DNA from: Bordetella parapertussis
Lineage (GTDB): Bacteria > Pseudomonadota > Gammaproteobacteria > Burkholderiales > Burkholderiaceae_B
Assembly: GCA_945887835.1 (NCBI GenBank)
Contig: CAMCZQ010000002.1
Coordinates: 1 to 64,000, forward strand
Direction of reading: 5' to 3'
Length of the DNA: 64,000 nucleotides
Within the stretch, counting starts at the first letter, position 1; every line of letters starts with the position of its first letter. Below the pieces are notes generated by a model. The model did no database searches and was not told the DNA's origin. It was given only the letters and a program-made list of their open reading frames with translations. Below, one piece after another: positions 8,743 to 16,537 of the stretch. The position numbers and the translations under genes were made by a program.

Positions 8743-9273
8743 ATGTCCGCCCTTTCCGACTCACTAAAAAAATATATCGGAATGAAATCCACGACCGAAA
8801 TGGCGTGTGATTCCGTTGAACGTGGTGCCGTACGCCGTTACGCACAAGCCATCATGTACGAAGATCCGATCTTTGATAAGCCTTGTGCCAATAATGCCCG
8901 CTATGGCGGACCCGTTGCGCCACCGCTTTACCCGACACACTTAGCGCGGCGTGCGTTTGGCGTCACTGATCCCATTCAAGCAAATGCAAGCAACGCAGAT
9001 TTTGATGGCATCGTGGCAGCTACGAGTTCAGGCGGCTTGCCCGCGCTTGAGCCCTTGAACGGCTATGCGCTACTCAATGGTGGCTCTGAAATTGAATTCT
9101 TTCGCTACGCACGTCATGGCGAAACCGTCAGTCAGACGTCAAGCTACGCAGACATCAGCGAGAAAGAAACCAGCAAAGGCCCCATCGTGTTGGTTGTCAC
9201 AGAGACAGAGTTTAGAAATGGTGATGGTGATTTGTTGATCCGCACCCGTCGCACACAAATCCGGAGAAAATAA
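8743..9273 (+). CDS. MaoC-like/FAS1-like dehydratase subunit, N-terminal hot-dog type
   Basis: A 176-residue protein of the MaoC_dehydrat_N (FAS1-like dehydratase) kind. It has the N-terminal KKYIGMKS helix, then YEDPIFD and YGGPVAPPLYPTHLARRAF (about 63-81), and a hot-dog fold with EIEFFRYARHGETV near 116. GGGAG precedes the ATG at 8743. It lies one base before a second hot-dog protein (9275). Together the two make the length of a two-domain MaoC hydratase such as itaconyl- or mesaconyl-CoA hydratase, so I infer a heteromeric enoyl-CoA hydratase acting after the acyl-CoA dehydrogenases. This half usually lacks the catalytic Asp-His pair. Confidence 0.85.
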   Translation: MSALSDSLKKYIGMKSTTEMACDSVERGAVRRYAQAIMYEDPIFDKPCANNARYGGPVAPPLYPTHLARRAFGVTDPIQANASNADFDGIVAATSSGGLPALEPLNGYALLNGGSEIEFFRYARHGETVSQTSSYADISEKETSKGPIVLVVTETEFRNGDGDLLIRTRRTQIRRK

Positions 9274-9274
9274 T

Positions 9275-9757
9275 ATGGCACTCGGTACCACTCCTAATTT
9301 TGAAGATGTCGCGATTGGCTCTGACATCCCCGGTCTTGAAAAAGGCCCTCTGACCACAGCACACTTAATGCGCTGGTCTGCTGCCATGGAAAACTGGCAC
9401 AAGATTCATTACGACAAGCCCTTTGCCATGGAGCACGATAAATTGCCGGGGCTGCTGATTAACGGCTCACTCAAGCAACAATTCGTGATGCAGATGCTTG
9501 CTGATTGGGCGGGGCCAAACGGCTGGGCCTGGAAAGCCAGCTTTCAGTTTCGCGCAATGAATATTGTTGAAGAGGCGGTACGCGTCTGGGGTCGTGTGAC
9601 CGCCAAACGCGAAGGCCCAGGGTACGGCTTAATTGATATCGAGCTTGGCATTCTCAACAATGCGGGCAAAGAGTCAACGCCGGGTACCGCAACGGTTGCA
9701 CTGCCTTATAAAAATGGCAAACCTGTTCCTTATCCTTTTGTTCCGCCCGCAGCCTAA
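9275..9757 (+). CDS. MaoC-like dehydratase subunit, catalytic-type hot-dog
   Basis: A 160-residue hot-dog protein whose WSAAMENWHKIHYDKPFA segment (about 33-50) corresponds to the MaoC hydratase region that carries the catalytic His. GLLINGSLKQQFVMQM follows, where the consensus has G.l.a. It lies one base after its partner gene, so translation is probably coupled. By family it would add water to an unsaturated acyl-CoA. Its short length and partner suggest a split version of a two-domain hydratase. Substrate is unknown; the neighbouring CoA-transferases suggest a dicarboxylic or branched acid. Confidence 0.85.
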   Translation: MALGTTPNFEDVAIGSDIPGLEKGPLTTAHLMRWSAAMENWHKIHYDKPFAMEHDKLPGLLINGSLKQQFVMQMLADWAGPNGWAWKASFQFRAMNIVEEAVRVWGRVTAKREGPGYGLIDIELGILNNAGKESTPGTATVALPYKNGKPVPYPFVPPAA

Positions 9758-9768
9758 GTAGGGTCCGT

Positions 9769-10974
9769 ATGCAACAGGCGTTACAGGGCGTCCGCGTTCT
9801 GGATCTGAGTCACGGCATTGCTGGGCCCTTTGCGGCTCGGCTGCTAGGCGACTACGGTGCAGACGTGATCAAAGTCGAACAACCCGGCAAGGGCGACTTT
9901 GCGCGTTATCTCGCGCCTCTGAAAACCGATGCCGCAACGACCGAGCAAAGCCTGCTGTTTCAGTATCTCAACTGGAACAAACGTAGCGTTGCACTCGATC
10001 TGCGCTTAGCCTCAAGTCGACCGGTGATGCGTAAGCTGATCGAGCAAAGCGATATCGTGATCGAAAGTTTTAAACCCGGCAGACTTGAAAGCTGGGGTTA
10101 TAGCGTGGATCAATTGCTTGAATGGAATCCAACACTTGTCGTGACCTCGGTGACTAATTTTGGTCAAACCGGCCCTTATGCACAATACCGCGCCAGCGAT
10201 CTCACCCTACAGGCCATGAGCGGGATCATGGCCATTAGCGGGCGGGTCGATCGCGAACCACTCAAACACGGTTTATCGCAATCTTTTTATTGCGCCGGCT
10301 TGACCGCCGCCTACGCCTCAACCATGGCGTTTGCCGCTGCACAAGCCGATCAGTTTGGTGAGCACGTTGACGTATCGATTCATGAGTGCCTTGCCTCTGA
10401 ATTAGTGTTGAATCAGTCGTACTACGGTTTTTTAGGCGCCGTACAAGGTCGTCGAGCCATTGTGCAGGATCCCTTCGCGGGCGAACCCATCGCGGCACGT
10501 AAGGGGTTTTTGGCCTTTCAAACCGGCGGCGGCGCGCCGTTCGAAACGCTGGCCGAATTGTTTGGTCGCCCAGAGTTTCGCGATCCTAAATTCGCGAGCC
10601 CACCGCAGCGCGAAAAACGAGTGCCCGAAGTGCGTGCGTTACTTGAAGCGTGCGTACAAGATCGTGATGCCAAGGAAGTATTTCTCGCGGGCGCATCAAA
10701 AAGACTCTTAATCGGTATGGTGCAAAGCGCAGATGATCTACTGCACTGCGAACACTTGAATGAGCGCCAGGCTTTTGCTGAAGTCGCACACCCTGCAACC
10801 AACACCCACTTACAGTTTCCGGCAGAGCTCACTAAATTATCTGTCACCCCAACAAAGGTGCGTCGTCGCTCGCCGATGTTAGATGAGCATCGTCACGAAA
10901 TTCTTGTCAAGCAGCTTGGGCTAAGCACCGCCGAGCTCGCGAATCTTGCTATTGTGACAACGGTGGGACACTGA
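9769..10974 (+). CDS. CaiB/BaiF CoA-transferase family protein lacking the catalytic Asp
   Basis: A 401-residue class III CoA-transferase-like protein. The N-terminal Rossmann part is intact (VRVLDLSHGIAGPFAARLLG, GADVIKVE near 30-37). In this family the catalytic Asp lies 20 residues before the TG-x-GQ-like loop. Here that position reads SQS-Phe-YCAG (Phe173), so the nucleophile is missing. GGGT precedes ATG 9769 by six bases. The next gene, two bases downstream, encodes a homologue that keeps the Asp. I infer a heteromeric transferase in which this subunit is structural, as in two-gene class III enzymes such as BbsEF. It could instead bind a CoA ester without transferring. Confidence 0.88.
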   Translation: MQQALQGVRVLDLSHGIAGPFAARLLGDYGADVIKVEQPGKGDFARYLAPLKTDAATTEQSLLFQYLNWNKRSVALDLRLASSRPVMRKLIEQSDIVIESFKPGRLESWGYSVDQLLEWNPTLVVTSVTNFGQTGPYAQYRASDLTLQAMSGIMAISGRVDREPLKHGLSQSFYCAGLTAAYASTMAFAAAQADQFGEHVDVSIHECLASELVLNQSYYGFLGAVQGRRAIVQDPFAGEPIAARKGFLAFQTGGGAPFETLAELFGRPEFRDPKFASPPQREKRVPEVRALLEACVQDRDAKEVFLAGASKRLLIGMVQSADDLLHCEHLNERQAFAEVAHPATNTHLQFPAELTKLSVTPTKVRRRSPMLDEHRHEILVKQLGLSTAELANLAIVTTVGH

Positions 10975-10976
10975 CC

Positions 10977-12332
10977 ATGGAACAGAAAAAGAAACTTCCA
11001 CTAGACGGCGTTCGCGTCCTTGATTTGTCGTACGTCTTTGCCGTGCCCTATATGGCTGGGCTCTTAAGTGACCTCGGTGCCGAGGTCATCAAGATTGAAG
11101 CGCCACACAAACTGGATCAGACGCGTGGTCGCGCTTTTGGGCCCTACCTCGATAACGATCCCGCTCAAGATCCCTGGAATCGTTCGGGTATTTTTTATGT
11201 CGTGAATCGAGGCAAGCGATCGTTGGCACTTGATTTAGGCCAAGAAAAAGGCCAAGAGATCTTTCGCGACTTAGTACGTAAAAGCGATATCGTGCTTGAG
11301 AACTACACGCCGCGTGTGATGCGTAAGTGGGGCTTGAATTACGACGAGCTCAAAAAGCTTAAGCCCTCGCTCATTATGTTGTCGAACACTGGCTACGGTT
11401 CCAGCGGACCTTGGTCGGCGTTTCCAAGTCAAGGCACCACGCTTGAAGCCACGATGGGCGTCACCTTCTACACCGGCTACGAAGGCGACAAGCCCTGGAA
11501 AGTAGGCCAATCTTATCCAGACTTTATTGCCTGCTGGGCCGGTATGAACGCGCTGTGGGCGGCGATCGTACACATGCGCAAGACCGGAGAAGGTCAATGG
11601 ATCGACTGTGGCATGTATCAACTCGGGCTCTCACTGATCCCTGAGGCTTTGATTCAAAAGCAACTCGATGGCACTGACCGCCCACGAATCGGCAATGAAG
11701 ACCTTGAGCATGTGCCTAGCAATTTATATCGCGCCAGTGGTAACGATCAGTGGATTGCCCTCACAGTGGATTCAGATGAGCGTTGGTCCACGCTCGCAGC
11801 GCTGATGGGCCAACCTGCCCTCGCGCAAGACCAGCGTTACGCCACTGCCGTCGCACGTCGCGCGCACCGCGTTGAGATCAACACGCTGGTGTCGGCGTGG
11901 ACGGTGTCTCGTGAAGTCACTGAGTTAACCCGCTTGCTGCAAGCGCAAGATATCGCCAGCGGCCCGGTCCTGCACAGTAAAGACCTGTTCATCAACGAGC
12001 ATTTACGACACCGCGGTTTTTATGAACGTGTCGAGCATCCGGCGCCAATTGGCCCGCGTCCGATTATCGGTCGCCCCTACCGGTTGCGCTTTCGTGATGC
12101 GCATATTAAGAAGCCGGGGCCACGCTTTGGTGAAGATAACGATGCGATCTTGCGTGACGTACTAGGGATGACACCAGAGCAGATTGCCGAGGTCAAGACC
12201 AACAAAGTCGTCTGTGACCTGCCAACCAATCCAGGAATATCGGGCACAATGGATACCGAGATGATGTTGCGCTTGGGCACACTTTCAGCTGTAGACAAAA
12301 ACTATCGCAGCATAATGGGTGTAGATCGTTAA
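10977..12332 (+). CDS. CaiB/BaiF CoA-transferase family protein (catalytic subunit candidate)
   Basis: A 451-residue class III CoA-transferase, 40-50 residues longer than its neighbours because of a C-terminal extension (from about 395, ending SIMGVDR). It has GVRVLDLSYVFAVPYMAGLL at 11-30, GAEVIKIEAPH at 34-44, and the catalytic Asp in QSYPDFIACWAG (Asp182), exactly 20 residues before TGEGQ. It would form a glutamyl/aspartyl-CoA mixed anhydride and move CoA between acids. It sits 2 bases after a homologue without the Asp and 10 bases before a Bug receptor. Together these genes suggest that an imported acid is activated by CoA transfer. Confidence 0.9.
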   Translation: MEQKKKLPLDGVRVLDLSYVFAVPYMAGLLSDLGAEVIKIEAPHKLDQTRGRAFGPYLDNDPAQDPWNRSGIFYVVNRGKRSLALDLGQEKGQEIFRDLVRKSDIVLENYTPRVMRKWGLNYDELKKLKPSLIMLSNTGYGSSGPWSAFPSQGTTLEATMGVTFYTGYEGDKPWKVGQSYPDFIACWAGMNALWAAIVHMRKTGEGQWIDCGMYQLGLSLIPEALIQKQLDGTDRPRIGNEDLEHVPSNLYRASGNDQWIALTVDSDERWSTLAALMGQPALAQDQRYATAVARRAHRVEINTLVSAWTVSREVTELTRLLQAQDIASGPVLHSKDLFINEHLRHRGFYERVEHPAPIGPRPIIGRPYRLRFRDAHIKKPGPRFGEDNDAILRDVLGMTPEQIAEVKTNKVVCDLPTNPGISGTMDTEMMLRLGTLSAVDKNYRSIMGVDR

Positions 12333-12342
12333 AAGGATTGCC

Positions 12343-13350
12343 ATGCAAGTTTGCAACTGCACAACCTCTTGTTGGATCGCGCGTCTTCGACTCGTGACTG
12401 TGACTCTGCTTGCACTGCTGCTCACTGGCTTCACGTTCAGTGCCACAGCGCAGTCTTATCCGAATCGCGCCATCACTTTTGTCGTACCTTACGGTCCCGC
12501 CGGCTCAACCGATCCAATCTCAAGACAATTCGCCACACAGCTCGAAAAAGTTCTGGGTGTCGAAGTAAATGTTGAAAACAAACCCGGCGGCTCTGGCACG
12601 ATTGGGTTTGGCATCATTGCGCGGGCTAAACCAGACGGCTATACGATTGGCTTAGGAACAAACAGCATCTTGGCCTATCAGCCCTTGGTAAATCAAAACT
12701 TACCCTTCAAAACACCAGAGAACTATCAACCGATCGCTAAGCTTGGCGAGATGCCCGTGATATTGGTGGTGCGAGCAGATTCTTCATGGAAAACACTTGA
12801 AGAATTTTTAACACATGTTAAAAATAATCCTAATAAGGTTCGCGCCTCGGTATCCGGTTTACGTACCGTACCAGACTTGGTCGCACAAGAATTCAACAGA
12901 AATAGCGAACTCAAGCTTCGCACGATCCCGTTTACGGGTGGCAGTGGTGAAGCTTTATTGGCGCTTTTAGGTAACCGTGTTGAGGCGACGCTTTTCACCG
13001 GTGCGGTGGGGATTCCCGGTCAGGTACAGGCTGGGAAGGTCCGTGTGTTGGCCGTATTTAAAAAGGGCACTTATGATCCTGTGCCTGAGGCAACTTCAAC
13101 GATTGATGCGGGGTATCAAACCACTTTGTCGGCCCAGTTCTATGTCATGGCACCCAAAGGCCTGCCTGCAGATGTTTTGAAAAAATTAGTCAGTGCATCC
13201 GCACAAGTGATCAGTAGCGCACAGTTTGCAACCTTTGCTAAAGAGGGCTATGCGCTCGATCCCAAAACCCCTGAAGCGCTCAGCGCAGAAATCGTGCGCG
13301 ATACCCAGACCTTTGCCGAACTATTAAAAATACTCGAACAAAAACCTTAA
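12343..13350 (+). CDS. tctC: Bug/TctC receptor of a complete tripartite transporter
   Basis: A 335-residue exported receptor with a long leader: residues 1-36 include CTTSCW, then a hydrophobic stretch to SATA. The mature start is SYPNRAITFVVPYGPAGSTD. An ENKPGGSGTIGFG loop and PDGYTIGLG follow. AAAGGA precedes the ATG. It is followed by TctB at 10 bases and TctA, giving the full receptor-small-large gene order of a tripartite tricarboxylate transporter. This is the only Bug gene in the window with a whole permease set beside it. Confidence 0.93.
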   Translation: MQVCNCTTSCWIARLRLVTVTLLALLLTGFTFSATAQSYPNRAITFVVPYGPAGSTDPISRQFATQLEKVLGVEVNVENKPGGSGTIGFGIIARAKPDGYTIGLGTNSILAYQPLVNQNLPFKTPENYQPIAKLGEMPVILVVRADSSWKTLEEFLTHVKNNPNKVRASVSGLRTVPDLVAQEFNRNSELKLRTIPFTGGSGEALLALLGNRVEATLFTGAVGIPGQVQAGKVRVLAVFKKGTYDPVPEATSTIDAGYQTTLSAQFYVMAPKGLPADVLKKLVSASAQVISSAQFATFAKEGYALDPKTPEALSAEIVRDTQTFAELLKILEQKP

Positions 13351-13359
13351 AAGTACACT

Positions 13360-13833
13360 ATGTCTAATCGCACGATTTCAAAGCGTACCGCCTATCTATC
13401 GACGGGGGGGTTCGGGCTCTTATTGTCGGCTGGATATATTGCGATAGCGATGCAGCTGCCGTTTGGAGAGATGGACGCACCGGGCGCTGGGTTGTTTCCG
13501 GTCTTAGTAGGCGCGATTCTTTGCTTTGCCAGCATCGCGACTATTGTGGAGGGCTGGAAAACACTACGTGCTGAAGGCATCGAGATACCTGCTGGGCAAG
13601 ACCGCGCGCGCCTCTATAAGCTGATCGCCCTGCTGGGACTCTATTTTGGGACGATGCCTTGGCTAGGCTATACCTTGAGTAGCTGGGGCTTTGCGCTGCT
13701 CTTAATGCGCTTGTTGTCACCGCTCTCTTGGCTACGTTGTAGCGCGTACGCCGCGGTAATGACGGGGGCCATCTATTTATGCTTTATCGCGTTGCTAAAA
13801 GTTCCAATGCCGTCGTTCGCGCTCTTTCTTTAA
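13360..13833 (+). CDS. tctB: TctB-family small membrane subunit
   Basis: A 157-residue membrane protein with four predicted hydrophobic segments (about 12-30, 45-63, 85-105 and 118-150). The short loop GEMDAPGAGLFPVLVGAIL near 38-56 is the DUF1468/TctB hallmark (a P-G-x-x-x-F/P-motif). It lies between the receptor and the TctA subunit with short spacers, and by family it is the small, poorly conserved subunit needed for transport. No good Shine-Dalgarno is visible before ATG 13360, so translation is probably coupled. Confidence 0.9.
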   Translation: MSNRTISKRTAYLSTGGFGLLLSAGYIAIAMQLPFGEMDAPGAGLFPVLVGAILCFASIATIVEGWKTLRAEGIEIPAGQDRARLYKLIALLGLYFGTMPWLGYTLSSWGFALLLMRLLSPLSWLRCSAYAAVMTGAIYLCFIALLKVPMPSFALFL

Positions 13834-13857
13834 AAAAAATAATAGGTCACCATCGCC

Positions 13858-15384
13858 ATGGATGCACTAGACGGAATTCTATACGGACTGAGTGTTGCGT
13901 TCACGTTCAACAACTTATTAGCTGCTCTAGTGGGCGCGCTTGCGGGTACGTTGATCGGCGTCTTGCCAGGCCTTGGGCCTACCGCGGGGATCGCCATGAT
14001 CCTGCCTCTGAGTTATTCACTCGATCCAACGAGTGGCCTGATTATGATGGCCGGTATGTTTTATGGGGCGATGTACGGTGGCTCGACGACAGCAATTCTG
14101 GTGAATATGCCGGGTGAATCGGCCTCAGTCATTACCTGCCTGGATGGCTATAAGCTCACAAAAAAAGGTCGTGCAGGCGCAGTCTTGACGGTTGTGGCGG
14201 CGGGTTCGTTTGTTGGGGGAGTGATCTCGGTCGTCGGGGTCATGCTCTTTGCCCCAGCTTTGGCCGAGGTCGGTTTACTGTTTGGGCCTGCAGAGTTCTT
14301 TGCCCTCACCGCGGGCGGTCTGCTGCTGTTTTCTAGAATTTCTGGCGGTACCTTAGCCGCAGGTATTTTCCCGATGGCGATTGGACTGATGCTCAGTACC
14401 GTCGGTCAAGAGGCCGTAACAGGTCAAGATCGTTTTACCTTCGGTTTGGCTGAGCTGACTCTGGGCGTTGAGCTGGTGGCCCTCGTTGTCGGGCTATATG
14501 GCATTGCCGAGATCATGAGTGTGGTTGAGACCTTACAGAAGCAGGTCAAGCCCTTACCGGTCAAGCTAAGAGATATGTTTCCCTCGCGCCAAGAGTGGCG
14601 TCGTTCCGTTGCACCCTATGGACGCGGTACGGTTTTAGGTTTTATCTTTGGCTTACTGCCCGGCCCCTCTGCCACACTCGCGAGCTTTGCCGCTTATCGC
14701 CTTGAACAAGCCGTTTCGAAATATAAACACGAACTAGGCGAGGGTGCGATCGAAGGCGTGGCCGGCCCCGAGACCGCGAATAACGCGGCGGCCACTTCGT
14801 CGATGGTGCCTTTATTAGCGCTAGGGATACCGTTTGGTCCGGTCACAGCACTGATGCTGGCCGCCATGATGGTACACGGCGTGCAGCCTGGCCCCATGAT
14901 GATGACGGCGCACCCTCAAGTTTTTTGGGGTGTGATTGCTTCGATGCTGGTCGGCAATGTGATGCTGGTGATTTTAAATGTGCCGTTGATCAGCGTCTGG
15001 GTCAGTTTATTACGCGTACCAAACCATATTTTCTTACCAATTATTTTGATGGTCGCCTCGGTTGGATGCTATAGCGTACGCAACAGTATGCTGGACGTCG
15101 GGATGCTGTTCGTCGTGGCCTTGATCGGTTACACGCTGCGTAAGCTCGATTTTCAGTTAGCGCCGATGGTGGTCGGCTTAGTGCTAGGGCCCTTAATAGA
15201 AAAACACATGCGCGAGGGGCTTTTTATGAGCCTGGGCGAAATCTCAGTGTTCTATACCAGCCCAATTGCCATCGCCATTTGGGTGCTAGTCCTTGTCGTG
15301 CTGCTCCTTGAACCGCTACGTCAACTGTTCGCACGCGCGCTAGGCATCAAAGTCAAAAAAATTATCCCAGAGAGCTCTGAATGA
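13858..15384 (+). CDS. tctA: TctA-family large membrane subunit
   Basis: A 508-residue polytopic membrane protein with about a dozen hydrophobic segments. The family's two related loops are visible: GTLIGVLPGLGPTAG at 30-44 and FGLLPGPSATLASF near 264-277, a sign of internal duplication. GVAGPETANNAAATSS follows near 300. It is the transport channel driven by cation gradient for substrate delivered by the receptor at 12343. The stop overlaps the next gene's ATG by four bases (ATGA), so the flavin oxidoreductase is translationally coupled to the transporter. Confidence 0.95.
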   Translation: MDALDGILYGLSVAFTFNNLLAALVGALAGTLIGVLPGLGPTAGIAMILPLSYSLDPTSGLIMMAGMFYGAMYGGSTTAILVNMPGESASVITCLDGYKLTKKGRAGAVLTVVAAGSFVGGVISVVGVMLFAPALAEVGLLFGPAEFFALTAGGLLLFSRISGGTLAAGIFPMAIGLMLSTVGQEAVTGQDRFTFGLAELTLGVELVALVVGLYGIAEIMSVVETLQKQVKPLPVKLRDMFPSRQEWRRSVAPYGRGTVLGFIFGLLPGPSATLASFAAYRLEQAVSKYKHELGEGAIEGVAGPETANNAAATSSMVPLLALGIPFGPVTALMLAAMMVHGVQPGPMMMTAHPQVFWGVIASMLVGNVMLVILNVPLISVWVSLLRVPNHIFLPIILMVASVGCYSVRNSMLDVGMLFVVALIGYTLRKLDFQLAPMVVGLVLGPLIEKHMREGLFMSLGEISVFYTSPIAIAIWVLVLVVLLLEPLRQLFARALGIKVKKIIPESSE

Positions 15385-16466
15385 CACAAAAAAAAGATCT
15401 GTTTGAACCTTTTCGTTTCCGCAATGGTGTTTGGGCGCCAAACCGGTTAGCGCTCGCTGCGCTCACCAATTCACAAAGCCATGCTGACGGTACGCTGAGT
15501 GATGAAGAGTTGCATTGGTTAAACCTACGGGCTGAAGGTGGCTTCGGAATCGTCACGTCATGCGCGGCACACGTTTCAAAGTTAGGGCAAGGCTGGCCGG
15601 GTGCGCTTGGAATTTCTGATGATGCGCAGCTACCGGGTTTAACGCGTTTCGCCCAAGACATGCATCAACGCAAAAGTTTAGCCTTAATGCAAATTTTTCA
15701 TGGTGGCTTGCGCGCCGATCCAACGGTGTGTGGAGGGCAGCCGATTAGCGCGAGCGATGGCGGGCCGACAGGCGCCAGAGCTGCAACCGAACACGATCTT
15801 GAGCAAGTCATCGAAGATTTTGCACAGGCAGCTGTGCGTGCCCATGCGGCCAAGATGGACGGCATTGAAATTCATGGCGCGCATGGTTATCTGTTCACAC
15901 AATTTTTAAGTACGACCGAAAATCACCGCACGGATCAATGGGGTGGCTCGTACGAAAACCGTGCACGGCTCTTGCGAAGAACGATGCAAGCGGTGCGCGC
16001 ACGTGTACCAAAAGACTTTGTTGTAGGCGTTAGGATTTCACCTGAAGATGGCGGCAACGCGCGCGGCATTGATTTGGACGAAAGTCTGCAACTCGCGAAA
16101 TGGCTCGCCGAGGATGGTATTGATTTTTTACATATGTCTTTGTGGGATGCCTTTAAACCGTCGATCAAACGACCTGCTGAACACCCGCTAGATATTTTTA
16201 AGCGCGTGATACCTGCCGATCTGCCAGTATTTGCCGCAGGACATATCTGGGATCGTAACGATGCTCAAAAAGTATTAGATCTTGGCGCCGATGTCATTGC
16301 CTTAGGACGCTCTGCAATTTTGAATCCTAATTGGCCAAAAGATATCGTCGACCCGGCTTGGCAGCCCAAGCGCTTGCCCACCACATCGGCACATTTGCTT
16401 AGTGTGGGTTTACAGCCTGTGTTTATCAATCGTTTAAAACCACGCCCTGGGTTTATTGCTGATTAA
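15381..16466 (+). CDS. NADH:flavin oxidoreductase, Old Yellow Enzyme family
   Basis: A 361-residue FMN TIM-barrel protein. The N-terminal part reads NRLALAALTNSQSHADGTL, a variant of the OYE start loop. The substrate-binding His pair lies in GIEIHGAHGYLFTQFLS (about 160-176), followed by RTDQWGGSYENRARLLRR. The phosphate-binding end is VIALGRSAILNPNWP. By family it reduces activated C=C bonds in enones, acrylates or nitro compounds using NAD(P)H. It overlaps the tctA stop by four bases, so substrate uptake and reduction appear co-expressed. It belongs to a different OYE subgroup from the two YqjM-like copies at 22123 and 51110. Confidence 0.92.
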   Translation: MTQKKDLFEPFRFRNGVWAPNRLALAALTNSQSHADGTLSDEELHWLNLRAEGGFGIVTSCAAHVSKLGQGWPGALGISDDAQLPGLTRFAQDMHQRKSLALMQIFHGGLRADPTVCGGQPISASDGGPTGARAATEHDLEQVIEDFAQAAVRAHAAKMDGIEIHGAHGYLFTQFLSTTENHRTDQWGGSYENRARLLRRTMQAVRARVPKDFVVGVRISPEDGGNARGIDLDESLQLAKWLAEDGIDFLHMSLWDAFKPSIKRPAEHPLDIFKRVIPADLPVFAAGHIWDRNDAQKVLDLGADVIALGRSAILNPNWPKDIVDPAWQPKRLPTTSAHLLSVGLQPVFINRLKPRPGFIAD

Positions 16467-16537
16467 TGCGGATGGCATCGCAACAAATTTTTTGTTCTGA
16501 GTCATTTCGACGTTGCACGTTGACATAAAGGCTTGCT

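Noticed and set aside
16467-16537. AACAAATTTTTTGTT repeat as a terminator
   Set aside because: The stem is short and A/T-only with a three-base loop, and it lies between two genes likely to be co-transcribed.
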